Source of the DNA: Larix kaempferi
Taxonomy: Eukaryota; Streptophyta; Pinopsida; Pinales; Pinaceae
Direction of reading: 5' to 3'
Length of the DNA stretch: 64,000 nt
Assembly: GCA_027924585.1 (NCBI GenBank)
Contig: BSBM01000865.1
Coordinates: 7,243,001 to 7,307,000, forward strand
In this document: positions 12,690 through 23,655 of the stretch, piece by piece
Layout: each line of letters starts with the position of its first letter
Position numbering within the stretch: position 1 is the stretch's first letter
Notes under the pieces: generated by a model
Told to the model about the DNA's origin: nothing
The model's input: the letters and a program-made list of their open reading frames with translations, nothing else
Database searches by the model: none
Made by a program: the position numbers and the translations under genes

Positions 12690-13215
12690 CCACGGCCACA
12701 AAGTATCATCCTGATACTCACCATATATCATCCTGATGTACACATGATCATCCTGATCATCATCACTGCATCATCCTGATGCATGTCATCTGGAGAAGCT
12801 CATCATCCACAATCATCCTGATCATACAATGCATCCACCTGATGCATACCAAGTATCTACCTGATACATATCACCATACACAGTGTATCCACCTGATACA
12901 TAGATACATGATCCACACAATGTATCCATCAACATACATGATCTACCTGATCATACCTTATATATATCAACATATGTGATCTACCTGATCATACAATGTA
13001 TCCACCTGATACATACACAGATACATGATCCACACAATGTATCCACATAAATGATTCAACTGATCATATCTAGCATCCAACATGATGCATATATACATAA
13101 ATGATCCAACTGATCATATCTAGCATCCAACATGATGCGTACATACATATACATATAAATGATCCAACTGATCATATCCAGCATCCTCCTGATGCATATA
13201 CAGAGCAGTAACTGA
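12690..13215 (-). repeat. Hairpin array with changing stems, element A
   Basis: Short inverted repeats follow each other with a conserved five-base loop and different stems. Read directly: AGTATC/GATACT at 12702-12718, TGATC/GATCA at 12745-12759, TGCATC/GATGCA at 12767-12783 and 12830-12846, GTATC/GATAC at 12853-12867, TGTATC/GATACA at 12884-12900, ATGATC/GATCAT at 12938-12954 and 13101-13117, GCATC/GATGC at 13123-13138. Loops on the plus strand are ATCCT, CACCT, TACCT or CAACT (six bases in the last). The array lies between RNase H and the 3' LTR. Confidence 0.88.
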
Positions 13216-13313
13216 ATCAACGTCCTAATGCTCATCATCCAGCACTTACATCCATAGCCATGTGAAGGATCCTCCTTCCAACATGCTTGGAATGGCTTCT
13301 ACAAATATGTCCA

Positions 13314-14751
13314 TCACTTCTTCCTCGAAGTGTCATCAATCTGAAGAACACCAAGATTCTCCCTGAAGTACTCAAACTTCACCTTGGCTAGTGGCTTCGT
13401 CAGCACATCTGCAATCTGCTCATCCATCGCAATGTAAAGGAGCTTCACAGCTCCTCTCTACACCATATCCCTGATATAGTGATGTTTGATCTCTATGTGT
13501 TTTGACCTGTCATGAAACACTGGGTTCTCGGAAAGCTTCACACAACTCTGGTTATCACAAACGATACCAGTAGCATCCAATGGGAGATCAAATAACTCAG
13601 ACAATAGCTTCTGAAGCCATATTGTCTCACAACTAGCTGAACAGGCTGCAACATACTCTGCCTCAGCTATACTCAATGCTACGCAGGATTGATTCCTGCT
13701 GAACCAAGAGATCACACCTGATCCCATACTGAAGCAACATCCAGATGTGCTCTTCCTATCTGTAGCACTGCCAGCCCAATCTGAATCAACATAACCCTGT
13801 AGGTTAAAATTTTGATTTGCTTCATACTTGAGCCCATAATCCACTGTACCCTTTAGGTACCTCAAAACATGCTTTACAGCAACTAGGTGAACACTCCTCG
13901 GATCCATCAGGAACTGGCTCAATGTGTTCACCACAAAGCAAATATCTGGTCTCGTGTTTGTCAGGTACATCAAGGACCCAATCATCTGACAATACATAAA
14001 GACATCAACCGGCTCAGATGAAGCATCATATAGAAGCTTCAGATTTGATGCCATAGGTGTGGCCATGGCCTTGCAATCCATCATCCTGAACCTCTTCAGG
14101 ATATCTATAGTATACTTCCCTTGTCCAAGGAAGATCCCATCTGTACTCTGCCACACCTCCATACCTTGGAAATAGTGCATCATCCCTAGGTCTTTCATAT
14201 CGAACTCGGCAGTAAGCTTCCACTGCGTGTCGGCAATCAATCTATCATTTCCTGTTGCAAACAGGTCATCCACATACAAAAGTAGTATCACTGGATTTCC
14301 TTTCTCAACCTTGTAGTAAAGGTTGGAACCCGCTTTACTCTTGGTAAAGCTCAAACTAGATAGAAAGCTGTCTATCCTACCAAGTTCTGCACATATAAGA
14401 CTCCCTGTCATGTGCCTAAGAACCAAGTGGCTACTCCACATATACTTCTTCTTCAACTACACCATTCAAGAAAGCTGTCTTGAAATCCATCTGGTGTATC
14501 TTCCATTTCATCACTTTTATATATTTCTCTATGATGCCATCTACAGCATGCTTGATCTGATAGATCCATATGGAAGTCATAACAAACTTCCTTTCATCTC
14601 TTGGGACCACATCCCAAACATCGTTCTTCATGATCGACGGATCATGGCATTCTTCCCATATCCTGGGAACTTCAATATCTTCAATAGATAATTTTGTTGC
14701 TTGAACAAATGTTGTAGTCCTTCTTTTGTAGGTGAAGGTATACGATCTTTC
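13314..14751 (-). pseudogene. pol: Copia reverse transcriptase-RNase H, broken
   Basis: This is the reverse transcriptase and RNase H end of a Ty1/copia polyprotein, which copies element RNA into DNA. From 14456 to 13458 there is one open frame of 332 codons. It holds the RT catalytic box YVDDLF (residues 61-66 of that frame), then GYVDSDWAG, AEAEYVA and CDNQS of RNase H; the tail VLTKPL lies just past a stop at 13458. Upstream (14751-14457) the RT amino end is present but has lost the segment between the KYIK and KWKIHQMD motifs. A further short block normally next to the CR...TW motif is also missing, as in element E. The usual coding start is not present because integrase is deleted; the block opens at a TTTTGTAG acceptor-like site. 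Confidence 0.88.
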
Positions 14752-15757
14752 CTACAAAACAAGTTAAATTGCATGATTAGAAACATCTCATAATTTTCAG
14801 ACAAATCATTACACATAAAGAGATATGTCATGCAGTCATGCAATTATCTTAGCCAATGCTTCAATACAACATTTATCCATGTTCCACAACTTTCTAGATG
14901 CCTTCCAGTCTCTACCAGAACATTGTTAAGAGCTTGCACTACTCCCAATCATTTATACTGTTCATTAATGCAATCATTCTAATATGCATAATACATATCC
15001 TAAGTCTAAGAACATGAGCATATACATCATTGAACAATTTTATTTAAACAAACAAATAAGCAAGAAATGATAATTAAAATACTTATCTTTGTTTGTTTGT
15101 TGGGTGGACTCTCTCCGAGTCTTTGCTTCCTTGCAGGAGCTGCTGGAGTCCTAATTTGAAGTAGCTTCTTCTACACCTTTCTATTGTGGAATGTAGAGAG
15201 ATGGTCAACTCCCTCTGAATATCTGCATCCTTGCAAAAACCACTGGAGTGTGCTCCCTCTTGATCTTTGCTTCCTGGATTACCTGTTCTTGAACTTATAT
15301 TCATTCTCAATCCCTATGCATGCTTATTAGTATTATCATCATACATAATCAAACATTCATTAGTATAATCAAATAATATCAAGCATGTATAGTCAGGATC
15401 ATTTCAAACAGAAATAATAAGCATTCTTATGGTTAGTCATAAGCATAATATACCTAAACCCGTGATTTACTCAAACCTATGACTCTTCTGGTTGGTCATA
15501 TCATCAATTAAGGTAAGAAACATAATATTCATAAGTCCTAGATTACTCAGACTTGTAACTTCAAGAGTAATCATTATCAATCATACAAAAATATACGATA
15601 TATATAACAAAACATACCTGGTCATCATATTTGCTAGTTATGTCTAGCAATGTGTTCTTGTTCTCTTCAATGACCTGCATAACTCATTAGTTAACTTTTG
15701 CAAAAACAAATTATACATACCTCTATGTGATCCATGACCATGGATGAATCTTTGTCT
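14752..15757 (-). pseudogene. Integrase remnant and intron-like intervals, element A
   Basis: Where a copia integrase of several hundred codons should lie, only scraps remain. A fragment at about 15310-15083 has CKDADIQREL, matching the region just before the third catalytic residue of copia integrases. The rest is non-coding, with GT...AG bounded intervals: 15720-15675 (46 nt), a donor CAG|GTATGTTT near 15617, and an acceptor TTTTGTAG ending at 14752. The same layout occurs in E and F. No functional integrase can be made from it. Confidence 0.6.
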
Positions 15758-17086
15758 TCATGTCACCATAGCAAGTTCAGGTTGCCCCTTCAATTTGTAC
15801 AAACCTCCCTCTTGCTCTCCAATCACCACTGCATCATCTATGGACTTTCCCTTTGGCCACATTAGGACTTGGCCATCCACAAATGCAACCCTCATACCTT
15901 TTGCATCCAACGCAGAGATGGAGAGTAAGTTCTTCTTGAGCCCAGGTACATAAAGGACTTCTTTCATCTTCAAAGATTTTCTAGAATCTAGGTTTTAGGA
16001 GGCTTCACCACTTCCTTTGATTGGGTATTGAAAATCATCCCCAAGCTTCACCTTATAGGGTGATTCATGTTCAGATAGGTTTACAAAAGATTCCTTAAAA
16101 CCTGTCATGTGTTTGGAAGCCCCACTCTCAATTAACCAATTATTACAACCATGGGATATTGTACCTGTGAGAGCAGAGATTAGGACATACTCTTCTTCAC
16201 TTGATGAGTCATCTTCACTTTCTGCCCTAGCTTTCTTCTTTGGAGGTTCATCCTCTTCGGCAGCATGAGCATGGTACCTTCTTTTGTTACCCTTCTTCTT
16301 CTTGCTAGAGTTATTGTTGTTGTGGTTGTCCCTTTTGTTTTTGGGACATTCTGAAGCAAAGTGACCCTTCTCATAACAAGTGAAACACCTTAGATCTTTC
16401 TTGTCTTTGTGATAATGATGAGAAGATTTCTTCTTGTGATGGGATGGCTCCCTCTTAAACTTGCCCTTCTTAGTGTGACCTGTGAGAGCTTGATCTTCAT
16501 TCACCATCTTTTCTTCTCTTTCCACAAGCCTAGATTCTTCTTGAGAGCATTCCTTCCACAGTTTACTAAAAGAGATCATTTTCTTTCTTGCACAGATTCC
16601 TTGAATAAAGGAGTCCCATGACCTAGGAAGGCCATTCAGAGTGGTCATAACAATTTCACCATTGTCCACTACTTCATCCACAGCTTCAAGTTGTTCCTTG
16701 ATCTGAGATACCTTGGAGAAGTAAGATTGAATGGTTTCTCCATTCGACATCTTGACCCTTTTCAATTGATTCTACAGAGTCATCTTTCGATTTATGTTCT
16801 TCCCTTCAAATAACTTGGTCAGGGAGTCAAACATTTCCTTGGATGTCTTTAGAGAAGACACATGGGGTATGAGATGGTATTTGATTGAATCAGCAATGAT
16901 TCTCTTTTCCTTGACCAAGTTCTTATTATGCAATACCTTAGCCTCTTCATCCTCTGGGATAGGGATGTCTTCTTTTATATATGAGTCTAACTCATTCTCT
17001 TCCAGGATTAACCCAATCCTATACTTCCAGGCTCGAAAGTTATCAGCCCCTTCAAGATTATCCTCAAGCTTGGTGAGGTGAGACAT
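15758..17086 (-). pseudogene. gag: Copia gag-protease with two nonsense codons
   Basis: This is the structural precursor and aspartic protease of a Ty1/copia element. One frame runs from the ATG at 17086 to 15758, with stops only at 16772 (TAG) and 15995 (TAA). The gag amino end has the family block FRAWKYRIGLILEENELDS. A classic zinc knuckle CFTCYEKGHFASEC (CX2CX4HX4C) lies at about 16390-16345. A Lys/Ser/Glu-rich linker follows, then the protease motif WLIESGASKHMTG near 16142-16100, in which the catalytic Asp of DSG reads Glu. Downstream LYVPGLKKNLLS is the usual end of the protease block. The nearly intact frame suggests a younger element than D or K. Confidence 0.9.
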
Positions 17087-17647
17087 CTTAAGAGTACTTC
17101 AAATGGAAATAGAAAAGATTTAGGTCTCAGCACTTGAAATGCTGAAAACTCGATCTGGTCCCAGATTAGGGTTTATCGAAAAAATGCTAAAAATTCAAAA
17201 TGTAAACTTCAACTTTCTGAAAGGATATAAAGATGCACCTTGATGAGTTGATCAGCCTGGTGTATTCATAATTTGAGATCAGTAAAGCTTTACCCTTTAG
17301 ATTTGTCTTTTTGTCCTCACGGGTTCACTAGGGAGAGCCCTGAATTAGGGTTTGAGTTTCTCGGAGATCTACCTAGCCAAAAATCTTGATCCAAAGCTCT
17401 AAACTTTGATTTTTGCAAGGAGCTTCCAGCTATGTCTTCAGAATTCAGAAATTCCTATTTTTGTGGAAACCCTAATGTTTAGGGCCAAATCTAAAAATGC
17501 TCTGAATTGAATTATGATTGGACAGATAGATTCTCCTTGATGAGTAGCGTCAATCTACTATACTACTTTTCCAAAAACTGTGGAAAGAAACCCAATAAAC
17601 AACAAACTCAAGTTTTCGTCACTGCAAAATGTCTTCTTCTCAGGTTA
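17087..17647 (-). other. Untranslated leader of element A
   Basis: Non-coding stretch between primer site and gag. It shares blocks with the leaders of E and F, such as TGGAAGCTCCTT and a CTCATCAAGG(C/T)GCATC block. Confidence 0.7.
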
Positions 17648-17659
17648 GCTCTGATACCA
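17648..17659 (-). other. Primer binding site of element A
   Basis: TGGTATCAGAGC on the minus strand, directly against the LTR edge at 17660. Confidence 0.9.
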
Positions 17660-18262
17660 TGTTAAATTTTGAGTATTAATTCACAATACTCTTGGATCTT
17701 TATTGAGAGAATAACATATACAATATATCAATGCATAACAATCACAATAAGCATGACAAGCATCACAAGAATCAAAATCATGAGAGACAAGAGACACAGA
17801 GTTTCCATGGGGAAAACCCTAAGGTGAAAAACCCCACAACTTCCTCAGAGATAGAGAGAGATATGGCTCAACCAAAGTACAAACAAAATACACTAAGATA
17901 GTCTCCTAGTAGTAGATGATCCTCCTCCTCACTAGTGCACCACTTTCTGAATGAGAGAAGTGTGAGTTTTCGAGAGATGAAAATAGAGATCTCTTGATCT
18001 CTATTTATACTAGTCTGTTTTCCCAGTTACACTATGGGGACGACTTGTCTAGCTAGGTACATCCACAATATAATATATATTTCAGGGCCACTCCACACAT
18101 GGTGGTCTAATAACCCGTCGCCGAGTACACACACTTGCGACACTTGTCAATACACATGACGACACTTCCTTATAGAGGAATAACACATCTCTTATAAGGG
18201 TACAATAAATATGTATGAAATACATAGATGAAATACATTCCGAAGTTACATATATAGCAACA
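17660..18262 (-). repeat. 5' LTR of element A
   Basis: 603 bp, TGTTAAATTT...TAGCAACA on the plus strand, pairing with 11265-11854. Target duplication AGTGC follows at 18263. Confidence 0.93.
17981..18009 (-). promoter_or_regulatory. TATA box fused to a perfect hairpin in the LTR of A
   Basis: On the minus strand TATAAATAG (18009-18001) runs into an 11-bp perfect inverted repeat: stem AAATAGAGATC, loop AAGA, partner GATCTCTATTT. The hairpin overlaps the box and the expected transcription start region. Element E has the same stem and the solo LTR a changed but still paired stem. Confidence 0.8.
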
Positions 18263-18312
18263 AGTGCAACAATAACAACAGTTTTCAGTTTGTATTCACT
18301 CCAGTAGCTTCA

Positions 18313-18386
18313 ATGGAGAATTTGAATGTTGTATTGTCTCCAAGAATCCCAACACCCTTCAATTACCTTGATTGGAGGGATGATAT
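18313..18386 (+). pseudogene. Start of gag of element B
   Basis: An ATG at 18313 opens a frame with the block PTPFNYLDWRDD, the normal amino end of a copia gag. Element C cuts it after 18386; it resumes at 22035 in the block QMQVVLHNKSLYKF. Confidence 0.75.
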
Positions 18387-19173
18387 TGTTAGGATATTCC
18401 TATACTCCATCCTAGTTCTACTAACTTTTTAGTCATTTTCATTTTTAGTCTTTTAGGGTTTGCATGCACTTTTAGGGTTTGCATGCATTCTAGGGTTTGC
18501 ATGCATCCCAGTCATCAATCCCAACACCTAGCCCTCAATTAGCTAGCCCTGGGAGCTTCTTCTTGATCAGTTTCAATGCTCCTAGTGCTTAGTGTGCCCT
18601 CCTTTCACCTACTTCTTCTGAGAGGTACACTGCTTCACCTACCAGTCTAGTTATCTTTAGTTAACTGAGTTCTCTCCTTGATTTTAGGCTTGACTCACTC
18701 TTAACTGACCTTATCACTCTGATTGACCTCCAATGTGACTAGATATCCTATTGACTCCAATTAGCTCCATATGCTCCCTCCACTGAGCCTCCTTCACTAC
18801 ATTAGTGCTTCCATGTGCTAGTTACACCTACCACACTCAGTTATACTTAATTTGACTCCTGGTTGACTATTACTTGTGCATTGATGACTTCACTGATGAT
18901 GAGGTGGACTCCTAGTTGTTCTTTTATGACACTCCACTGATTATGGATCTATCCATGAAGGGTAATTCGAATCACACCTAGTGTATTCGAATCCTGGGCA
19001 TTGTATATTTACTGTATCACTATTTAGATTAATGTAACATGTGTAATTATTCTGCCTCTATCTGAGCTCCTTTGGATCTATGTTCTATTGCTCTATTCTT
19101 CTTCTATTATTCCTAAATTCTTTCATTGTGAGTTTTACATCATCTCTTTGTATTTACTGTGAGCATTTTCACA
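18387..19173 (+). repeat. 5' LTR of element C
   Basis: TGTTAGGATATTCC...CATTTTCACA; it pairs with 21241-22029 and is clearly similar to it throughout. Confidence 0.95.
18451..18506 (+). promoter_or_regulatory. Triple TTTAGGG-GCATGCA block in the LTR of C
   Basis: Three consecutive units of TAGGGTTTGCATGCA. Each joins a telo-box (AAACCCTA on the other strand) to an RY-type CATGCA palindrome. Both are known plant promoter motifs; use in this LTR is inference. The 3' LTR repeats it at 21305-21359. Confidence 0.6.
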
Positions 19174-19185
19174 TGGTATCAGAGC
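19174..19185 (+). other. Primer binding site of element C
   Basis: TGGTATCAGAGC directly after the LTR end. Confidence 0.93.
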
Positions 19186-19302
19186 CATTTGAGAGTATAT
19201 TCTACCTCCATTCTTGAGGGTTTTTTATAGGTATTTCGAAGTTCCAGCAGTTGCAGCAGCAGTATTAGCAGTTTCACTATTGCACTCGTTCTAGCAGTCA
19301 AG

Positions 19303-20796
19303 ATGATCAATTCAAATTCTCCTTCCTCTCCTATAATCCTCACTCCCTTCAATTATTTTGAATGGAAGAGTGAGATGAAATTACACTTGTGTACTAGACA
19401 GCTAAATAGAATGGTATTTGGAAAATATGACATACCACATACAGCTGTAGAGAGAATCAAGCATCTAAATAAAATGGATGAAGCTTTTGGATTCATATGC
19501 CTTCATATGTCTAAAGATCTACTATTTCATGTTGAAGGAGTGAATTCTCCAAATGAGTTATGGACAGAATTGGAGAGTCTCTTTGGCAAACAAGATGGGC
19601 TAAGAGGCCACATTCTCAAAAATGAATTGGTTGCCTTACAACCTAGCAATTTCGAAAGCATTCAAGAATTCTTCTCAAAATTTCAGAAATTGGTTGTACA
19701 ATGAAAGCATTGTGGCATCACTAAAAGTGATGAGCAATTGGTGCTCTCCATTTTGTGCAAACTTGGATCTCAATTTTATGTATTTGTATCTACCTTCCAT
19801 TCTAGGCGAATGTCAATCCCTGGATGGAAGTTTCCCACCTTAACAGTCTTTACTGAAGCTCTCATTCAAGAAGAGGACAAATTGATTCAAATGGGTGCCA
19901 TCAAGGCCTCCAAAGATCTAGCTCTTCTAGCTGGAGAAGCAAGTGGGACGAATGTGAAAGGGAGGCCAAAAGACAAGGATAAGAAGCCATCTAAATCCAA
20001 GAAGGACAAACAAAAGAGACCTGCATGTTCCTACTGCAATAGAGGAAACCATCCTGAGAATGCTTGCATGCACAAGAAAATAGACCTACTTACCAAGCTT
20101 TTTGAACAAAACAAAATTGCTATTCCCCAAGATGCAAAGATGTATGATTCTGGAAGTGGATCTGATGGTCATGGGGATTGCCATGCATTGATGGCTAGTT
20201 TTTCAAAATCTAAAGCCCTCCTCGTAGATTCTGGAGCCTCCAATCACATGGTTGCCTCTAAAGAATCATTTTCTTCTTTAGATCTCATTGATGGGCCTAC
20301 TATTCACATGGGAGACAACTCTCAGATTTCTACCAAAGGATTGGGTACATTACATATGGAGCATGGAAAGTTCAAAGATGTTCTATTCGTTCCCTCCTTG
20401 ACAACAAACTTGTTATCTGTATATTAGATGACTCACAACGGATCACCTAAAGTGGTGAATTTTGGTCCCAAAATAGTTGATATTATAGAGATCTCCACTG
20501 GGAAGACTATAGCAAAAAGGTTTGCAAACCATGCCTCCAAGGCATATGAGTTCTCTCATTTTTTGCCCTTTTTTCTTCCTACTTCCTCAGAATCTGATGA
20601 AGATTCGAATGACTCTTCTTTTGATGAAGACATAGAACAAGATCTTGATGTTAAGGTCAAAGTTCAAGAAGTTTCAGATCCAGAACAAACACATGTTCTC
20701 AATCTAGATTCAAGGCCTATATGGGCTCACACAGTGCTTGTAACTACTGAGAACATAGTTAAGGATTCATCTGTTCACAGAACTACCATACTTTAG
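19303..20796 (+). pseudogene. gag: Copia gag-protease of element C, two stops in one frame
   Basis: Capsid-nucleocapsid precursor with aspartic protease. The ATG at 19303 opens a frame kept to 20796, with stops only at 19702 (TGA) and 20425 (TAG). In order it shows a gag block with FNYFEWKSEMKLHL, a capsid-like region, a basic linker, a zinc knuckle CSYCNRGNHPENAC (CX2CX4HX4C, near 20030-20071), and the intact protease motif LLVDSGASNHM near 20221. After the protease block comes an acidic Ser/Asp/Glu-rich linker, then RPIWAHTVL, which matches the hinge between integrase and RT in copia elements. The missing integrase between them shows a large in-frame type deletion. The protein is almost complete for its reduced form. 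Confidence 0.9.
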
Positions 20797-21060
20797 CATC
20801 ATGCCAACCTTGCATTATGCCATCTACCTCTCCATGAGAGATGCACCATGATGAGGGGGTTCTCTCTTCCATCCCTTGGGAAGAATACTCATGTTCCATT
20901 CACTCCAGTTGCAGAAAGAATTCCTGAGAGACTTGCTTCATCCAATACATCCTCTACATAGTGGAAGGCACATCAGAAGACTAGATCCAGATCTAGCACC
21001 TGTTTTGGAATCCCACAGGGGATCAGCTTGTCAAGTTTTTTGCATAATTTTTCACTGATG
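20797..21060 (+). pseudogene. RT amino-end scrap in element C
   Basis: After a stop, frames contain ANLALCHLPLHE and then HVPFTPVAERIPERL. The second matches the copia RT motif FSPVAK that follows the KARLVAKG region. Element B holds the same scraps in longer form at 23090-23330. A frameshift and deletion separate the two parts. The sequence up to the purine tract at 21231 is non-coding. Confidence 0.65.
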
Positions 21061-21230
21061 AAAGCTTCTTTATTTTCTACTTAGTATGATGGTTCTTTGA
21101 GTTATTTACTTTTCTTTTGAGGGGGGGTATTTTTCCCATTTCCTTGGTTTATGGATAGTTCTTTACTTTTCTATCATTATTTGATTGTATGGGTGACCTT
21201 TGGTCCTAGTTACCCGGACCCAGGATGGAT

Positions 21231-21240
21231 TAAGGGGGGG
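21231..21240 (+). other. Polypurine tract of element C
   Basis: TAAGGGGGGG directly before the 3' LTR. Confidence 0.9.
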
Positions 21241-22029
21241 TGTTAGGATATTCCTATACTCCATCCTAGTCCTACTAGCTTTTCAGTCATTTTCATTTTC
21301 AGTCTTTTAGGGTTTGCATGCACTTTTAGGGTTTGCATGCATTCTAGGGTTTGCATGCATCCCAGTCATCAGTCCCAACACCTATCCCTCAGTTAGCTAG
21401 CCCTGGGATCTTCTTCCTGATCAATTTCATCCCTCCTAGTGCTTAGTGCACCCTCCTTTCACCTACTTCTTGTGAGAGGTGCACTTCTTCACCTACCAGT
21501 CCAGTTATCTTCATTTAACTGAGTTCTCTCCTTGATTTTAGGCTTGAATCACTCTTAACTGACCTTATCACTTTGATGGACCTCCAGTGTGACTACATAG
21601 CCTATTCTGACTCCAGTTAGCTCCATATGCGCCCTCCACTAAGCCTCCTTCACTACATTAGTGCTTCCATGTGCCAGATACACCTACTGCACTCAGTTAG
21701 ACTTAGTTTGACTCTTGGTTGACTATTACTTGTGCATTTATGACTTTACTGATGATGAGGTGGACTCCTAGTTATGCTTTGATGACACTCCACTGATTAT
21801 GGATCTATCCATGAAAGGTAATTCGAATCACACCTAGTGTATTCAAATCCTGAGCATTGTATATTTATTGTTTCACTATTCAGATTAATGTAACATGTGT
21901 AATTATTCTGCCTCTATCTGATCTCCTTTGGATCTATGTTCTACTACTCTATTCTTCTTCTATTATTCCTAAATTATTTCATTGTGAGGTTTACATCATC
22001 TCTTTGGATCTACTGTGAGCATTTTCACA
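21241..22029 (+). repeat. 3' LTR of element C
   Basis: 789 bp, TGTTAGGATATTCC to TTTTCACA, followed by the target duplication GATAT. Confidence 0.95.
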
Positions 22030-23440
22030 GATATGCAAGTGGTGTTGCACAACAAGAGTTTGTACAAGTTCACAATGGGCAATGAGGTAGAAATTCAAGA
22101 AGTTTTTGAGAAGGCCACGTATCTAAACAAATTAGATGAAGTGTTTGGTTTCATGTGCATTCATATTTCCATAGATTTTCTCTTCCACCTTGATGGATTG
22201 AAGACTCCAATAGAAGTTTTGTTAAAGATTGAGACCCTCTTCGGCAAGCAAAATGATCCGAGGGGTCATATTCTGGAGAATGATTTAATTTCTCTTCAAC
22301 CCAGCAATTTTGAAACTATACCCCATTGACCCTAGAGAGATATTGCATGAAGAAGAAGATAGATCAAAGGACCAAACTCCTTGAACAACACAACATTTCC
22401 ATCCTAGAAGAAGAAAAGGAGATTGATTATGGAAGTGATACAGATATCATGAGAGATGCCAGGCACTGAAGGATGGATTCTCACAATCAAAGGCCTTCCT
22501 CATTGATTCTAGAGCCTCCAACCACATGGTTTCCTCCAAAGAATCATTTTCTTCTCGATATCTCAATGATGGTCCGATTATTCACATGGGATATAATTCT
22601 GAGATCGATGCTGAAGGGAATGGAACAATACAACTAGAGAATGGAAAGTTAAAAAATGTTCTATTTGTTCCTTATTTGACAACAAATTTGTTATTTGTTT
22701 ATCAGATGACACACACAGGTTTACCGAATAAATTTATGTTTGGACCTGACACCTTTTAGATTGCAGAGATATCTTCTGGGAAGCTTATAGCGAAAGGGTT
22801 AGCAAACCTTGCCTCAAAGGCATATGGATTCTCTCACTTTTTTCCATACTCTCTGCCTACTCCATTGGCTTCTGATGCGGATTAGAATGATGTCTCTTCT
22901 AATTATCAAGTTTCATATTCTGAATATGAGGACCAAGATATAGATGTTGAGTATGAATTTCAAGCAGATCTAGATCCAAATCCAACACCTTCTCCCAATC
23001 CATGGCCAAGGCCAATATTGGCTCACAAAGTCCTTGAAGTTGCTAGGAACATAGCTAGGGATCCATTTGACCATAGAAGAACTAAATCTCAGTATCGAGA
23101 TGCAAACCTTCCACTATGTCATACAGATCCACTTCTCTCAGAGAGGTTCTACATGCTAGTGGGGTATGATCCACAATATTTCAAAGAGACTTTCCATGAT
23201 GGATCTACAAACAAGTACAAATATTGGTTCTTTGAAAAAGGTTACTCAAGGGTTCATGATTTGGACTAGAATCATCCATTCACTCCAGTAGCAAAGGTGG
23301 TTTCTGAAAGACTTGTTTTGGAAAATACAACTTCGACACAATGGGAGGTACATCAGAGGAGCATATCCAGATCCAGATCTAGATCTAGAACATGCATTAC
23401 TATCCTACATAGGAGCATATTGCCTACATTTTTACAAAGT
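22030..23440 (+). pseudogene. gag: Gag-protease and RT scrap of element B, continued
   Basis: This continues the gag interrupted at 18386. A frame at 22035-22328 has YKFTMG and FGKQNDPRGHILENDL, homologous to gag of C. The basic zinc-knuckle part is mostly lost. The protease block follows near 22500 (LIDSRASNHMV; the Gly of DSG is Arg). Next come KNVLFVPYLTTNLL, an acidic linker, PILAHKVLEVARNIARDP (integrase-RT hinge) and an RT amino-end scrap KYKYWFFEKGYSRVHDLD near 23216-23268, then FTPVAK. Frameshifts and stops occur throughout. No integrase, RT catalytic box or RNase H is present, the same reduction as in C. Confidence 0.82.
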
Positions 23441-23643
23441 CTTTCACTTAGAAAAAAAAAATCCTTCTTTGCTTAGTTTGAAGGCTGCTTGAGTTTCATG
23501 TTGTTCATTTTTTAGGGGGGATATTTTTCCGATGAGGTTTTCCCCCATTTACTTAGTTTCATTAATAGTTCTTTTTATCATTTATTTGATTTTCTGGGTG
23601 ACCTTTTGTCTCAGTAACCAAGACCTAGGATTTCCAAGTTTGG

Positions 23644-23655
23644 ATTAAGGGGAGG
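23644..23655 (+). other. Polypurine tract of element B
   Basis: ATTAAGGGGAGG immediately before the 3' LTR. Confidence 0.85.

Larger units (their letters stand above)
11265..18262 (-). mobile_element. Element A: Ty1/copia with integrase deleted, inserted in B
   Basis: A 6998-bp insertion flanked by AGTGC at 11260-11264 and 18263-18267. On the minus strand the order is 5' LTR, primer site, leader, gag-protease, a scrambled integrase remnant, RT-RNase H, two tandem arrays, a purine tract and the 3' LTR. The gag-protease frame has two nonsense codons and the RT has small deletions. The integrase core is missing. LTR pairs and target duplication show a complete insertion event, so the missing integrase probably predates or accompanied this insertion rather than reflecting loss of an end. 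Confidence 0.92.
18387..22029 (+). mobile_element. Element C: non-autonomous gag-protease copia
   Basis: 3643 bp, flanked by GATAT at 18382-18386 and 22030-22034. LTRs of 787 and 789 bp enclose only 2067 bp. The interior codes for gag, zinc knuckle and protease, then an acidic linker and a remnant of the integrase-RT hinge and RT amino end. Integrase, the RT core and RNase H are absent. Its ends, primer site and purine tract are intact, so it could have moved with proteins supplied by another element. Element B has the same content. Confidence 0.93.

Noticed and set aside
18451-18506. Telomere repeat remnant (TTTAGGG)
   Set aside because: Single TTTAGGG units are each followed by GCATGCA; not head-to-tail telomeric repeats, so better read as LTR promoter motifs.
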